The notes: generated by a model from the letters alone, not told the origin. Shown: positions 1 through 5,604, counted from the first letter of the stretch. The stretch: 7,693 bases of DNA from Micrococcales bacterium (GCA_003132125.1 PKWT01000412.1:541-8233), one strand, 5' to 3'. Made by a program: numbers and translations.

Positions 1-575
1 GGCTCGGGTGCCTTGGTCAACAGCTCCAGGGCATCGGGGAAAGCGAGGTTCTCGTAGGCTTCCAGTGCTGCCGGGAAGAACTCCCGCAGGCTGGAACGCA
101 GCCGCAGCACCTGACGGGTGCGGTCCCAGATCAGCGTCTGGTGCATCCGGGTCAGGACGTTCACCGCGCCGGCCTGCTCGCTGTCCCCGGCGACAGTACG
201 TAGCTGGTGGCAACCGGTCCGGACCATATCGGCCAGGACATGAGCATCACCGGCGTCACTCTTGGCTCCCGAGACACCGTTGCCCTGGCGGGCACGAGCG
301 GACTGCAACGGGTTGATCGCGTACACCTGGTACCCGGAGGCGACCAGCGCGGCGACCCACGGGCCACGGTCGGTCTCGATGCCGATCTTCACCCCGGCGG
401 CGTTGCCGTCTTCGGGTAGGAACCTCCCGACCAGCCCGTGCAGCCTGGCTATCCCTGAAATTCCTTCCGGTAGGCGGGCTTTGGCGAGTCGCCGCCCGGC
501 CTCGTCCTGGATCTCCATATCGTGATGGTCCTCAGCCCAGTCATCTCCGACGAACAGCAATCTGATGTCCTCCAC
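1..575 (-). CDS. IS110-family transposase, N-terminal part (runs off the left edge)
   Basis: This is a transposase of the IS110 family, which moves its element through a circular intermediate using a DEDD (RuvC-like) domain plus a C-terminal serine-bearing domain. The minus-strand frame stays open from 575 to the window edge, about 191 residues. The start of the protein has the motif LFVGDDWAEDHHD typical of actinobacterial IS110 proteins. Putative metal-binding residues are D11, E67 (in GIETDRG), D107 and D110 (in KSDAGDAH). The Transposase_20 half lies outside the window. The frame has a TAG four codons before the GTG at 575. A TTG at 560, preceded by GGAGG with 8-nt spacing, is an equally good start and would give MLFVGDDW. 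It lies in the same orientation as the second transposase at 721-1989 but is clearly a different subgroup. Family assignment is firm; whether the whole gene is intact cannot be seen. Confidence 0.93.
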   Translation of the reverse strand, partial: MEDIRLLFVGDDWAEDHHDMEIQDEAGRRLAKARLPEGISGIARLHGLVGRFLPEDGNAAGVKIGIETDRGPWVAALVASGYQVYAINPLQSARARQGNGVSGAKSDAGDAHVLADMVRTGCHQLRTVAGDSEQAGAVNVLTRMHQTLIWDRTRQVLRLRSSLREFFPAALEAYENLAFPDALELLTKAPE

Positions 576-656
576 TTCGCTCGACTACCTCGGTCAGCAG
601 CCTGCAGGAAAACCCGCGACCTAGCTCGAAAATTAAGTGGTGAGTGGGCGGCGAAG

Positions 657-687
657 CATCCCGGCGGAGCGCAGCGGAGCCGGGATG
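657..687. repeat. Perfect 9-bp stem hairpin between the two transposases
   Basis: CATCCCGGC (657-665) and GCCGGGATG (679-687) are perfect inverted copies around a 13-nt loop. The stem and loop together carry two copies of GCGGAGC, at 664-670 and 674-680. It sits 34 nt past the stop codon of the 721-1989 transposase and about 80 nt before the start of the other. It could be a transcription terminator, although no T run follows on either strand, or part of an insertion sequence end or bridge RNA. Confidence 0.65.
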
Positions 688-720
688 GGTTGTAACGGTG
701 AGGTTGAGTACTTGGGTGGG

Positions 721-1989
721 TCAAGCAGCGGGTTCGAGGGTGACCTTGTAGCCGAGGGCTTCGAGTTCACGGATGTGGTTGCGCTTCTTACGGTCTGGGT
801 TGATCCGTGAGTCATAGAAGCCGGGACCCAAGTCGTGGTAACCGACTTCAAGATCGGATAGGAGATACCAGACAATGACCAGGATGGAACGACCGACCGC
901 CACGACTGCCTTCTTCTTGCCTCGTCTTCGGGCGATCCGCCGGTAGCGTTCGCCCAGGAACGTGTTGGTCCGGCTCGCCCCAACGGCGGCCTCGCCCAGG
1001 ATCCGGGCCAGGTATGGGTCGCCGTGACCCGTGGAGCCGTTTCCCTTCTTGCGCCCGGCGGACTCCTTGACGCCGGGCGCGAACCGGGCCCAGGAGGACA
1101 GGTGCGCAGGGGTCGGGAAGCGGGTCATGTCCACGCCGACCTCGGCGATGATCACCGCGGCCGCGGTGACGCCGACTCCGGGGATCTCATCCAGGCGGGC
1201 CACCGCTGGGGCGAAAGGAACGAGCTGAGCCTCGATCTCGGTCTCGAGTTCGTCAATATCGGCGTTGAGCGCATCGATCCGGGTGAGCATCTTGGCCAGC
1301 AGGAACCTGTGGTGGTCGGTGAAGTACCCGACGAACGCCTCTTCCAGCTGGGGGATCTTGCCCCGCATCCGGGACCTGGACAGCTGTGCCAGGGCTTGAG
1401 GGTTGCGTTCACCGGCGATCAGGGCGGCCATCATGTCCCGCCCGGACATTCCGAAGATGTCACTGGCCACGACCGAAAGCTTGATCTGGGCATCCTCGAG
1501 CAGCTTCTCGACCCGGTTCTTCTCCCGGGTCCGGTCGGACACCAACGCGATCCGGTACCTGGTGACGTCGCGAAGCCGGCGGATCGGCACAGGAGGCACG
1601 AAGCTGGGTCGCAGCATCTGCCTTTCGGCGACCTTACACAGCCAGACAGCGTCTAACCGGTCCGTTTTGGGCCGACCAGGTAGGTGCTTGACGTCCTTGG
1701 CGTTGACCAGCCACGTCTGAAACCCGTGTGCCTCCAATAAGTAGAACGGGGAGGGCCAATAATCGGACGTAGCCTCCATCACTACCCGGGTGACCCCCAG
1801 ATCCAGCAACCGGTCCGCCATCAATTCTAGCGAGCGGGTCATCGTGGAGTACGTCTTGACCTCCTCCAGGCGCCGCGAACCACCCTTGGGGTCGGGGACC
1901 CGCACACAGCACACCAGCTCGGCCTTGCCGATATCCAGCGCGGCGACCCGCTGGATGATCTCCTGTTCGTCATGGGTCTGTTCCAACAC
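721..1989 (-). CDS. IS110-family transposase, complete
   Basis: This is a complete 422-aa transposase of the IS110 family. The N-terminal DEDD domain shows D19 (ALDIGK), E72 (VVMEATSDYW), D110 and D113 (KTDRLDAVWL). A coiled-coil stretch lies near residues 232-258. The C-terminal Transposase_20 domain contains the helix-hairpin-helix motif DEIPGVGVTAAA (267-278), LSSWARFAPG (297-306) and a candidate nucleophilic serine, S310, in KESAGRKKG. The start is GTG at 1989 with an excellent Shine-Dalgarno AAGGAGG (1996-2002 on the opposite strand), 6 nt away. No frameshift or internal stop is present, so the enzyme may be active. In this family the non-coding stretch upstream of the gene usually encodes the bridge RNA that pairs with donor and target DNA; here that would be 1990 to about 2220. 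The insertion abuts the truncated serine integrase to its right. The ends of the element cannot be set by eye because IS110 elements lack conventional terminal inverted repeats and target duplications. Confidence 0.96.
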   Translation of the reverse strand: MLEQTHDEQEIIQRVAALDIGKAELVCCVRVPDPKGGSRRLEEVKTYSTMTRSLELMADRLLDLGVTRVVMEATSDYWPSPFYLLEAHGFQTWLVNAKDVKHLPGRPKTDRLDAVWLCKVAERQMLRPSFVPPVPIRRLRDVTRYRIALVSDRTREKNRVEKLLEDAQIKLSVVASDIFGMSGRDMMAALIAGERNPQALAQLSRSRMRGKIPQLEEAFVGYFTDHHRFLLAKMLTRIDALNADIDELETEIEAQLVPFAPAVARLDEIPGVGVTAAAVIIAEVGVDMTRFPTPAHLSSWARFAPGVKESAGRKKGNGSTGHGDPYLARILGEAAVGASRTNTFLGERYRRIARRRGKKKAVVAVGRSILVIVWYLLSDLEVGYHDLGPGFYDSRINPDRKKRNHIRELEALGYKVTLEPAA

Positions 1990-2003
1990 AAGCTTCCTCC
2001 TTC

Positions 2004-2218
2004 ACGGTGACAACTAGTAACCAAGAAGTGGTTGCCCGCAGGAGCCGCTGGGACGGTGACGAATCTAGCTCGCGTGCTCGAAGCAACAGTGAAGGGCCCA
2101 AAACGCAGCTCCCGGTGCCCGACTAATGGACGGCCTCAAGGGACCAAGGGGTAACGACATCGGCGGGCAACCACACCCCCATTTTCAGCCCGGAACGGGC
2201 GGCCCGCCAGGGCACAGA
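2004..2218 (-). ncRNA. Candidate bridge RNA region of the IS110 element
   Basis: This stretch of about 215 nt has no convincing gene and lies immediately upstream of the intact IS110 transposase, the usual place for the bridge RNA in the IS110 subgroup. It contains a perfect 12-bp inverted repeat, GTGGTTGCCCGC at 2028-2039 with its complement at 2163-2174. Smaller hairpins are AACCA/TGGTT (2019-2033) and GCCCG-TTC-CGGGC read on the minus strand near 2187-2200. Target-binding and donor-binding loops could not be assigned by eye. The call rests on position and structure density only. Confidence 0.35.
2028..2174. repeat. 12-bp perfect inverted repeat, 123-bp interior
   Basis: GTGGTTGCCCGC at 2028-2039 is repeated exactly in inverted orientation at 2163-2174. 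A perfect match of this length within about 240 bases is unlikely by chance. It may close the fold of a bridge RNA, be a subterminal transposase-binding repeat, or be the ends of a small separate insertion. Confidence 0.75.
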
Positions 2219-2224
2219 TGACTA

Positions 2225-2851
2225 ATGGGCGATGCGTCGATGCGAGGACGAGGGCAGGGCACCCGCAAGGGGTTGCTCTCCGGCATCGCCCACTGTGCCG
2301 AGTGCGAGGCGACGGTGCACCTACGGACCCGACGCACTGAAGCGCGGGGGCTACTGCGCAAGATCTACGGTTGCGACAACGGGCACGCTTCGGCACCCGC
2401 AGAGTGGCTTGACGATCAGGTGGGCAAGGCCATCGTGCGGCGCCTCCTGAGCCCTGCGGGCATCTACGCATTCAGTCATGCCGAGGATGCCGGGGAGAGC
2501 CGCACAGGGGCTGTCTTGAGGGCTGCGAACCTACGCGCCCAACTGGACGAGGTAGCCGACTCCTACGCGGATGGGGAGATCACCCGCGCACAGATGGCCC
2601 GCGCATCCTCCCGAATGCGTGCCGACCTGGAGGTGACCGAGAAGGAAGCGCAGCGCGCCTACCTGCCCACGCCGTTGGGAACTATCGACGGGCCAGCATC
2701 GGCGCTCGCAGCGTGGCGACGTGACGACATGCCGCTAGACGAGCGTCGTGCCGTCGTGCTCTATCTGCTGGAGGCGGTTGAGATCCATCGTCGGACCAAG
2801 GGGGTACGCATCGCAACCAAGCACGTAACGATGAAATGGCGGAAGTGGTAA
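2225..2851 (+). pseudogene. Large serine integrase, C-terminal remnant cut by the insertion sequence
   Basis: This is the C-terminal 208 residues of a large serine recombinase, the kind that integrates actinobacterial phages and ICEs. It starts inside the recombinase domain, at LLSGIAHCAEC, just before the zinc ribbon. Zinc-ribbon ligands are the Cys pair in CAEC, a Cys in YGCDNGH and the following His. A typical integrase coiled coil follows (LRAQLDEVADSYADGEITRAQ), then the tail ending KHVTMKWRKW. Intact members are usually 450-600 aa, so the catalytic serine domain and most of the recombinase domain are missing. The ATG at 2225 is not a native start: it has no Shine-Dalgarno, and a TGA lies in frame at 2219-2221. 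The break coincides with the upstream edge of the IS110 element, so insertion is the likely cause. The N-terminal half may lie to the left of the window. The fragment is probably non-functional. Confidence 0.9.
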
Positions 2852-2888
2852 CACGCCGCACTGCGCCGCAACTAGAGAGGAAACGCTA

Positions 2889-3221
2889 ATGTTTACAATG
2901 CAATTCGCCTCGAACATGGCAGTGCTCGATCCCATGACAGGACAAGGGTTGCTGGTCCGTCCCCACCCTGCCGATGACCTGACGATGGGCTTGCCGTCGC
3001 TGCACGAGTCCGACTGGCACCGCGTCATCGCGGAGCTGGACCGACTTGGCTGGGAGCCTACCGAGGATTGCGACGGACTCCCCATGTTCGATGGCATGAC
3101 CACGGACGGACGAGACGTGATCGGTCTCTATGGCCGTGAGCCTGTTACGACCATGCCGACGCTCTCAGAGACATCAGGGGCGATGCATGAGCTAGCGCAC
3201 ATGGCAGGCATGACGCTCTGA
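2889..3221 (+). CDS. Hypothetical protein, 110 aa
   Basis: I do not recognise this gene. It starts at ATG 2889 with Shine-Dalgarno GAGAGG and 8-nt spacing, 37 nt after the integrase stop, so it probably once shared the integrase transcript. The product is acidic and soluble, with no signal peptide or membrane segment. A central part (about residues 40-85) with ESDWHRVIAELDRLGWEP, then DGLPMFDGMTTDGRDVIGLYG, looks like a small alpha/beta fold of the kind seen in small proteins of actinobacterial phages and integrative elements, where a helix precedes a beta hairpin. The end is His- and Met-rich (MHELAHMAGMTL). HELAH superficially resembles a zinc-protease HExxH motif, but the spacing is wrong (HELAH lacks the expected context and lies at the very end), so no protease is claimed. 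A perfect terminator hairpin follows 23 nt after the stop. Confidence 0.8.
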   Translation: MFTMQFASNMAVLDPMTGQGLLVRPHPADDLTMGLPSLHESDWHRVIAELDRLGWEPTEDCDGLPMFDGMTTDGRDVIGLYGREPVTTMPTLSETSGAMHELAHMAGMTL

Positions 3222-3244
3222 TCCCGCACCGGGAGGGGCAGACG

Positions 3245-3277
3245 GAGCCCGCTAGGGGAAGTTGACCTAGCGGGCTC
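3245..3277 (+). terminator. Perfect 12-bp hairpin terminator
   Basis: GAGCCCGCTAGG (3245-3256) pairs perfectly with CCTAGCGGGCTC (3266-3277) around a 9-nt loop, 23 nt after the stop of the 110-aa gene. The T run is weak (TCTGCTGT), as is common in high-G+C hosts. It separates the integrase transcript from the excisionase transcript and, being symmetric, could also stop transcription from the right. Confidence 0.88.
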
Positions 3278-3314
3278 TCTGCTGTGCCCTAACGGGTGGG
3301 CTACATGACTCGAT

Positions 3315-3343
3315 TTGACATTTCGGGGTTTATGGTGTACAAT
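3315..3343 (+). promoter_or_regulatory. Consensus sigma-70-type promoter for the excisionase operon
   Basis: TTGACA (3315-3320) is followed after exactly 17 nt by TACAAT (3338-3343), a near-perfect vegetative promoter. Transcription would begin near 3350, leaving a leader of about 95 nt before the excisionase-like gene at 3446. The leader contains TGTCAAAT (3414-3421), the exact inverse of ATTTGACA at 3313-3320 that overlaps the -35 box, so an operator pair is possible. Confidence 0.8.
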
Positions 3344-3445
3344 CTGTTTCACATGTCTAAATCTAGGTGCGACTACCTGCGGACAAGTTAATCAAACCAC
3401 ACCCGAAAGCCCCTGTCAAATGCCAACCTACCAAAGGACCGAACC

Positions 3446-3652
3446 ATGATTCACAGCACCACAGCAAGCCCGTACCTCGACACGGAGCAGGCCGCCGCCT
3501 ACCTCCACTTAGCGCCACGAACGCTGCCGAACATGAGGGCTCTGCATCGAGGTCCCCGCCACAGCAAGGCCGGTGCCCGGGTGTTGTATCACGTCGAGGA
3601 CATCGAACTGTGGATCGTCCGTGTTGACCACATCAAGTCCGAGGTCGCCTGA
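3446..3652 (+). CDS. Excisionase-like helix-turn-helix protein (HTH_17/AlpA type)
   Basis: This 68-aa protein is almost entirely one MerR-like winged helix-turn-helix domain: LDTEQAAAYLHLAPRTLPNM (11-30), then the RGPRHSKAGARVLYHVED wing and IELWI helix (36-57). Such proteins bend DNA at attachment sites as recombination directionality factors (excisionases) or act as small activators. Start ATG 3446 has AAAGGA with about 7-nt spacing. It is the first gene behind the strong promoter at 3315-3343, and its TGA overlaps the ATG of the next gene by one base (TGATG), so the two are translationally coupled. Lying next to a serine integrase remnant supports an excisionase role, but the domain alone does not prove it, since serine-integrase directionality factors are very diverse. 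Confidence 0.86.
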   Translation: MIHSTTASPYLDTEQAAAYLHLAPRTLPNMRALHRGPRHSKAGARVLYHVEDIELWIVRVDHIKSEVA

Positions 3653-3924
3653 TGGCTACGATCAGGATTTGCAACGTAGAGGGTTGCCAGCGCAAGCACG
3701 TCAGTCACGGCCTATGCCAGATGCACTACAACGCGACCCCAGCAGCCAGGGCGACGCGCGTCCGTTACCGCGCAACCCCAGCAGGTAAGGCGTCGAAGGC
3801 CCGCTACAAGGCGACGCCAGCAGGCAGGGCAGCGCAGGCCCGCCACCGCGCGGCAGCCAAGGAACGCGCTAAGGGACTCCCCGAGACGCCGCAAGCGCCG
3901 ACCCTTGCCCTCAATGCCCAGTAA
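3652..3924 (+). CDS. Small zinc-finger protein with three 13-residue basic repeats
   Basis: This 90-aa basic protein is not assigned to a named family. Residues 1-26 form a probable zinc knuckle: C7-x4-C12-x9-C22-x2-H25, with the phage-type GLCxxHY ending often seen in HNH and other phage DNA-binding proteins. Directly after it come three tandem 13-residue units with consensus ATPAGRAxxARYR (28-40, 41-53, 54-66), then a fourth degenerate basic stretch (AAAKERAKG) and a Pro/Ala tail. The repeat units carry regularly spaced Arg and Lys, so nucleic-acid binding is the likely role. No HNH or endonuclease catalytic motif is visible. The ATG overlaps the excisionase stop (TGATG), so its translation depends on that gene. 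The TATA-free G+C-rich repeat DNA (39-bp period) could vary in copy number. Confidence 0.82.
   Translation: MATIRICNVEGCQRKHVSHGLCQMHYNATPAARATRVRYRATPAGKASKARYKATPAGRAAQARHRAAAKERAKGLPETPQAPTLALNAQ
3733..3849 (+). repeat. Three 39-bp in-frame tandem repeats
   Basis: Three consecutive 39-bp units encode the 13-residue repeats of the zinc-finger protein. They begin GCGACCCCAGCA, GCAACCCCAGCA and GCGACGCCAGCA. They have diverged at the DNA level while the basic residues are kept, which suggests selection on the protein rather than a recent slippage event. Confidence 0.85.
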
Positions 3925-3990
3925 CCCTATCGGGCTCGCTCACGGGACTGCTGGGCATGCTTCCGACCATTCTGGGGAAATGGCTTCGGC

Positions 3991-4452
3991 GTGAGTGCGA
4001 CATTCACGTCCGATGCGCTGCTAGCCATCGGACTAGAGCCGAGTATGTCTCCATCGGCGCGCTTAGTCATGCTGGCGGCAGAGCGGGCAGACAGGACAGG
4101 GCTCGCCGGGTTCGATGATGGCGAGCTCCGGGATCTATTCGCCGATGAAGCGGGCAAGCGACCCGACTCCAAAGCCATCTGGCACGTTCTCCGACTCGCC
4201 GTAAAGAGCGGGCTAGTCATGCCTGATCCTACTACCGAAGAGATACGGCTAGACCTCGCAATGATTCAGCCGGAGGGATTCCCGGAAGTTGGCGCGGTCT
4301 ATGGAGACCTGACCTTAGTTCGCGAGGTCGCCGCGGGTACGTGGCTGTGTAAGTGCGCGTGCGGGTCTGCCCGTACCTTCCGAATTGAGTACCTCACGAC
4401 CGGCATTACGAGCCGATGCAATAACGCAAGTAAACATCGACCTGTCGCATGA
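3991..4452 (+). CDS. Winged-helix and zinc-ribbon protein, 153 aa
   Basis: No named family is recognised, but two modules can be seen. Residues about 18-90 look like a winged helix-turn-helix: SPSARLVMLAAERADRTG, then the recognition part DSKAIWHVLRLAVKSGLV and a short wing. Residues about 103-145 match the phage-type zinc ribbon pattern VYGxLTxxxEV...WLCxCxCG...L..G.TSRC; here the Cys residues are C120, C122, C124 and C143, and the usual second Cys of the final pair is replaced by Asn (RCNN), so metal binding may be weakened. The GTG start at 3991 has GGGGAAA about 11 nt upstream, a weak signal; the first in-frame ATG (residue 19) would cut into the HTH. It lies 66 nt after and in the same frame as the preceding gene. 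A DNA-binding regulatory role is inferred. Confidence 0.75.
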   Translation: MSATFTSDALLAIGLEPSMSPSARLVMLAAERADRTGLAGFDDGELRDLFADEAGKRPDSKAIWHVLRLAVKSGLVMPDPTTEEIRLDLAMIQPEGFPEVGAVYGDLTLVREVAAGTWLCKCACGSARTFRIEYLTTGITSRCNNASKHRPVA

Positions 4453-4461
4453 CGGTACGGC

Positions 4462-4501
4462 CACTACCAAAATGACGCGATGCTCACTACCAAAAAATGA
4501 C
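4462..4501 (+). repeat. Direct repeat CACTACCAAAA before a start codon
   Basis: CACTACCAAAA occurs at 4462-4472 and 4485-4495, 23 bp apart, each followed by ATGAC after zero or one to two extra bases. The second copy runs straight into the ATG at 4497. There is no Shine-Dalgarno here, so the repeat may be a regulatory site or a local duplication of the translation start. Confidence 0.55.
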
Positions 4502-4805
4502 CATCCTCGTGAGTGACACCGCGACGGTCTGGCCACGACGAGTCAGGGTACCGGGAGATCCCAATTTCAGCATTTCGGGCTGTACGGAGTATGCGCGCGG
4601 ACTTGGACGAAAAGATGGATTCTACCTCGCATCAGAGAGAGTCGCCGTAGATGAGACGCGGGAGTCACTCTCCCAGCGGCGTGAGCGGGAATATGCGCGG
4701 GCGTGGCGATTGAGGCTAGGACCCGAAGCCTGGCAGGAGCTAGTTGCGGCGTATGCCGAGGAACGACTACGGAAGATTGAGGCCGAACAGAAGGAAACCG
4801 CATGA
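4497..4805 (+). CDS. Hypothetical protein, 102 aa
   Basis: I do not recognise this gene. The N-terminal half (1-45) has no clear pattern beyond PRRVRVPGDPNFSISGC; the C-terminal half (51-102) is strongly helical and charged, with SLSQRREREYARAWRLRLGP and then ELVAAYAEERLRKIEAEQKE, probably a coiled coil. No signal peptide or membrane segment is present. The start is uncertain: ATG 4497 lacks a Shine-Dalgarno, and GTG 4509 (VSDTATVWP) is an alternative. The stop TGA overlaps the next ATG by 4 bases (ATGA at 4802-4805), a typical sign of translational coupling, which supports it as a real gene. It sits between two DNA-binding proteins and is probably in the same transcript. Confidence 0.68.
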   Translation: MTILVSDTATVWPRRVRVPGDPNFSISGCTEYARGLGRKDGFYLASERVAVDETRESLSQRREREYARAWRLRLGPEAWQELVAAYAEERLRKIEAEQKETA

Positions 4806-4934
4806 TCGAAGTCGGCGCAGATACCAATGACCAGGCGCTAGACGTATAGCTAGATCACGCGGCTAGCGACTGGGCAACACTCCACGGCGACCCCGAGCAA
4901 TGGCGTCGGCAGATCAAAGAAAGGGATGGACGAT
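4802..4934 (+). pseudogene. Coupled short ORF interrupted by an amber codon
   Basis: ATG 4802 overlaps the stop of the preceding gene (ATGA), the usual sign of a real downstream gene, but the frame meets TAG at 4847-4849 after only 15 codons (ending ALDV). Beyond the TAG the same frame stays open and protein-like (LDHAASDWATLHGDPEQWRR, then QIKERDGRYE) up to the start of the HTH gene, and does not stop until 5090-5092. G+C preference at third positions fades once it overlaps the HTH gene, so a real product would have ended near 4934. Either a single mutation (for instance CAG or GAG to TAG) killed a gene of about 45 codons, or the 15-residue peptide is a leader coupling translation. The region around the TAG is rich in CTAG tetramers. 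No product is assigned. Confidence 0.5.
4919..4925 (+). promoter_or_regulatory. Shine-Dalgarno deciding the start of the HTH gene
   Basis: GAAAGGG at 4919-4925 lies directly against the ATG at 4926, too close to serve it, but 9 nt before the in-frame ATG at 4935. The start at 4935 is therefore preferred. Confidence 0.65.
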
Positions 4935-5459
4935 ATGAGCGGCATGAAGGGCGAACGACCTGCCGATTTTGTGCGCTTTGTCAACAAGTCCCACCATTGG
5001 CGCGATGCCTTGAGGGCGCATGGATCAGAGAGCGGCATGAACACGTCTGCGCTCGCCGTCGTCATGATGCTGGAGTTCCATGCGAATGCTGACGGGTCCA
5101 ACGCTCACCCCGGTGAGACGGTCCTGGCCGAGCGGCTTGGCACGTCCGTCAGCACGGTGAATCGGAGCATGAGGCTGGCACGGAAGCTTGGGTGGGTGTT
5201 CTGCACCAGGGCCGGTAACTTCCGGGTCGGCAACGCCAGCGTGTGGCGCGTCTGTATCCCCTCGCACGTCCCAGTCAGCGACGGTGAGGCCAAGGCGGGA
5301 GTCTTGCCGAGCATCCATGTGAGCGAGGGCAGACAGTCGAACCGGCGGCCCGAGAAACGGAAAACGAGCGGCGGTCGTGTTGTGGATACCAGGCCAATCG
5401 CGGAGCAAAAACGAGAGTACGAACAGGTGCAGAGAGAGGAGGGCTGGTACGGAGACTGA
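4935..5459 (+). CDS. Helix-turn-helix protein, replication- or regulation-like (HTH_36 type)
   Basis: This is a 174-aa protein (177 if the upstream ATG 4926 is used). Its core, counted from 4926, is a winged helix-turn-helix of the HTH_36 type: ALAVVMMLEFHANADGSNAH (43-61), then the helix pair PGETVLAERLGTSVSTVNRS (62-81) and MRLARKLGWV. Domains like this open many plasmid, phage and ICE replication or regulatory proteins, where they bind repeated DNA sites. After about residue 115 the protein becomes hydrophilic and probably disordered (RRPEKRKTSGG), ending in a charged helix (IAEQKREYEQVQREEGWYGD). No helicase, primase or relaxase motif is present, so it is not a full initiator. A 315-nt hairpin-rich region follows directly, which would fit a binding site or origin. 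The role is inferred from the domain and context. Confidence 0.83.
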   Translation: MSGMKGERPADFVRFVNKSHHWRDALRAHGSESGMNTSALAVVMMLEFHANADGSNAHPGETVLAERLGTSVSTVNRSMRLARKLGWVFCTRAGNFRVGNASVWRVCIPSHVPVSDGEAKAGVLPSIHVSEGRQSNRRPEKRKTSGGRVVDTRPIAEQKREYEQVQREEGWYGD

Positions 5460-5581
5460 ACGTCACCCATGACTCACCACCTATCACCCTAATTACAACT
5501 ACTTCTATCGCTGGCGGAAGTGCTTGGGGGGAAGGTGCTATCGCCGCGACAGCACTCTACCTCCAACAGGTCAACTCGTTG

Positions 5582-5597
5582 GGGGGCGTTCGCCCCC
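5582..5597 (+). terminator. GC-only hairpin, possible terminator
   Basis: GGGGGCG (5582-5588), TT, CGCCCCC (5591-5597) form a perfect, very stable hairpin about 120 nt after the HTH gene stop. No T run follows. It may end the upstream transcript or be the first element of the folded region that follows 7 nt later. Confidence 0.5.
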
Positions 5598-5604
5598 GCT
5601 AAGC

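Larger units (their letters stand above)
690..2219 (-). mobile_element. IS110-family insertion sequence (approximate limits)
   Basis: The element consists of the complete transposase and its upstream non-coding region. The right limit is placed where coding similarity to a serine integrase begins (about 2220). The left limit is only a guess, somewhere between the hairpin at 657-687 and the transposase stop at 721. IS110 elements insert without clear target duplications, so exact ends need comparison with another copy or an empty site. Confidence 0.5.

Noticed and set aside
1024..1656. 210-aa plus-strand ORF
   Set aside because: It is the antisense shadow of the intact IS110 transposase.
3367..3627. 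86-aa ORF starting in the excisionase leader
   Set aside because: GTG start with no ribosome binding site, overlapping the well-supported HTH gene in another frame.
4926..5092. Cys/His-rich product of the frame continuing past the amber codon into the HTH gene
   Set aside because: Third-position G+C drops in this frame while the HTH frame keeps it, so the Cys/His pattern is most likely a by-product of the overlapping gene.
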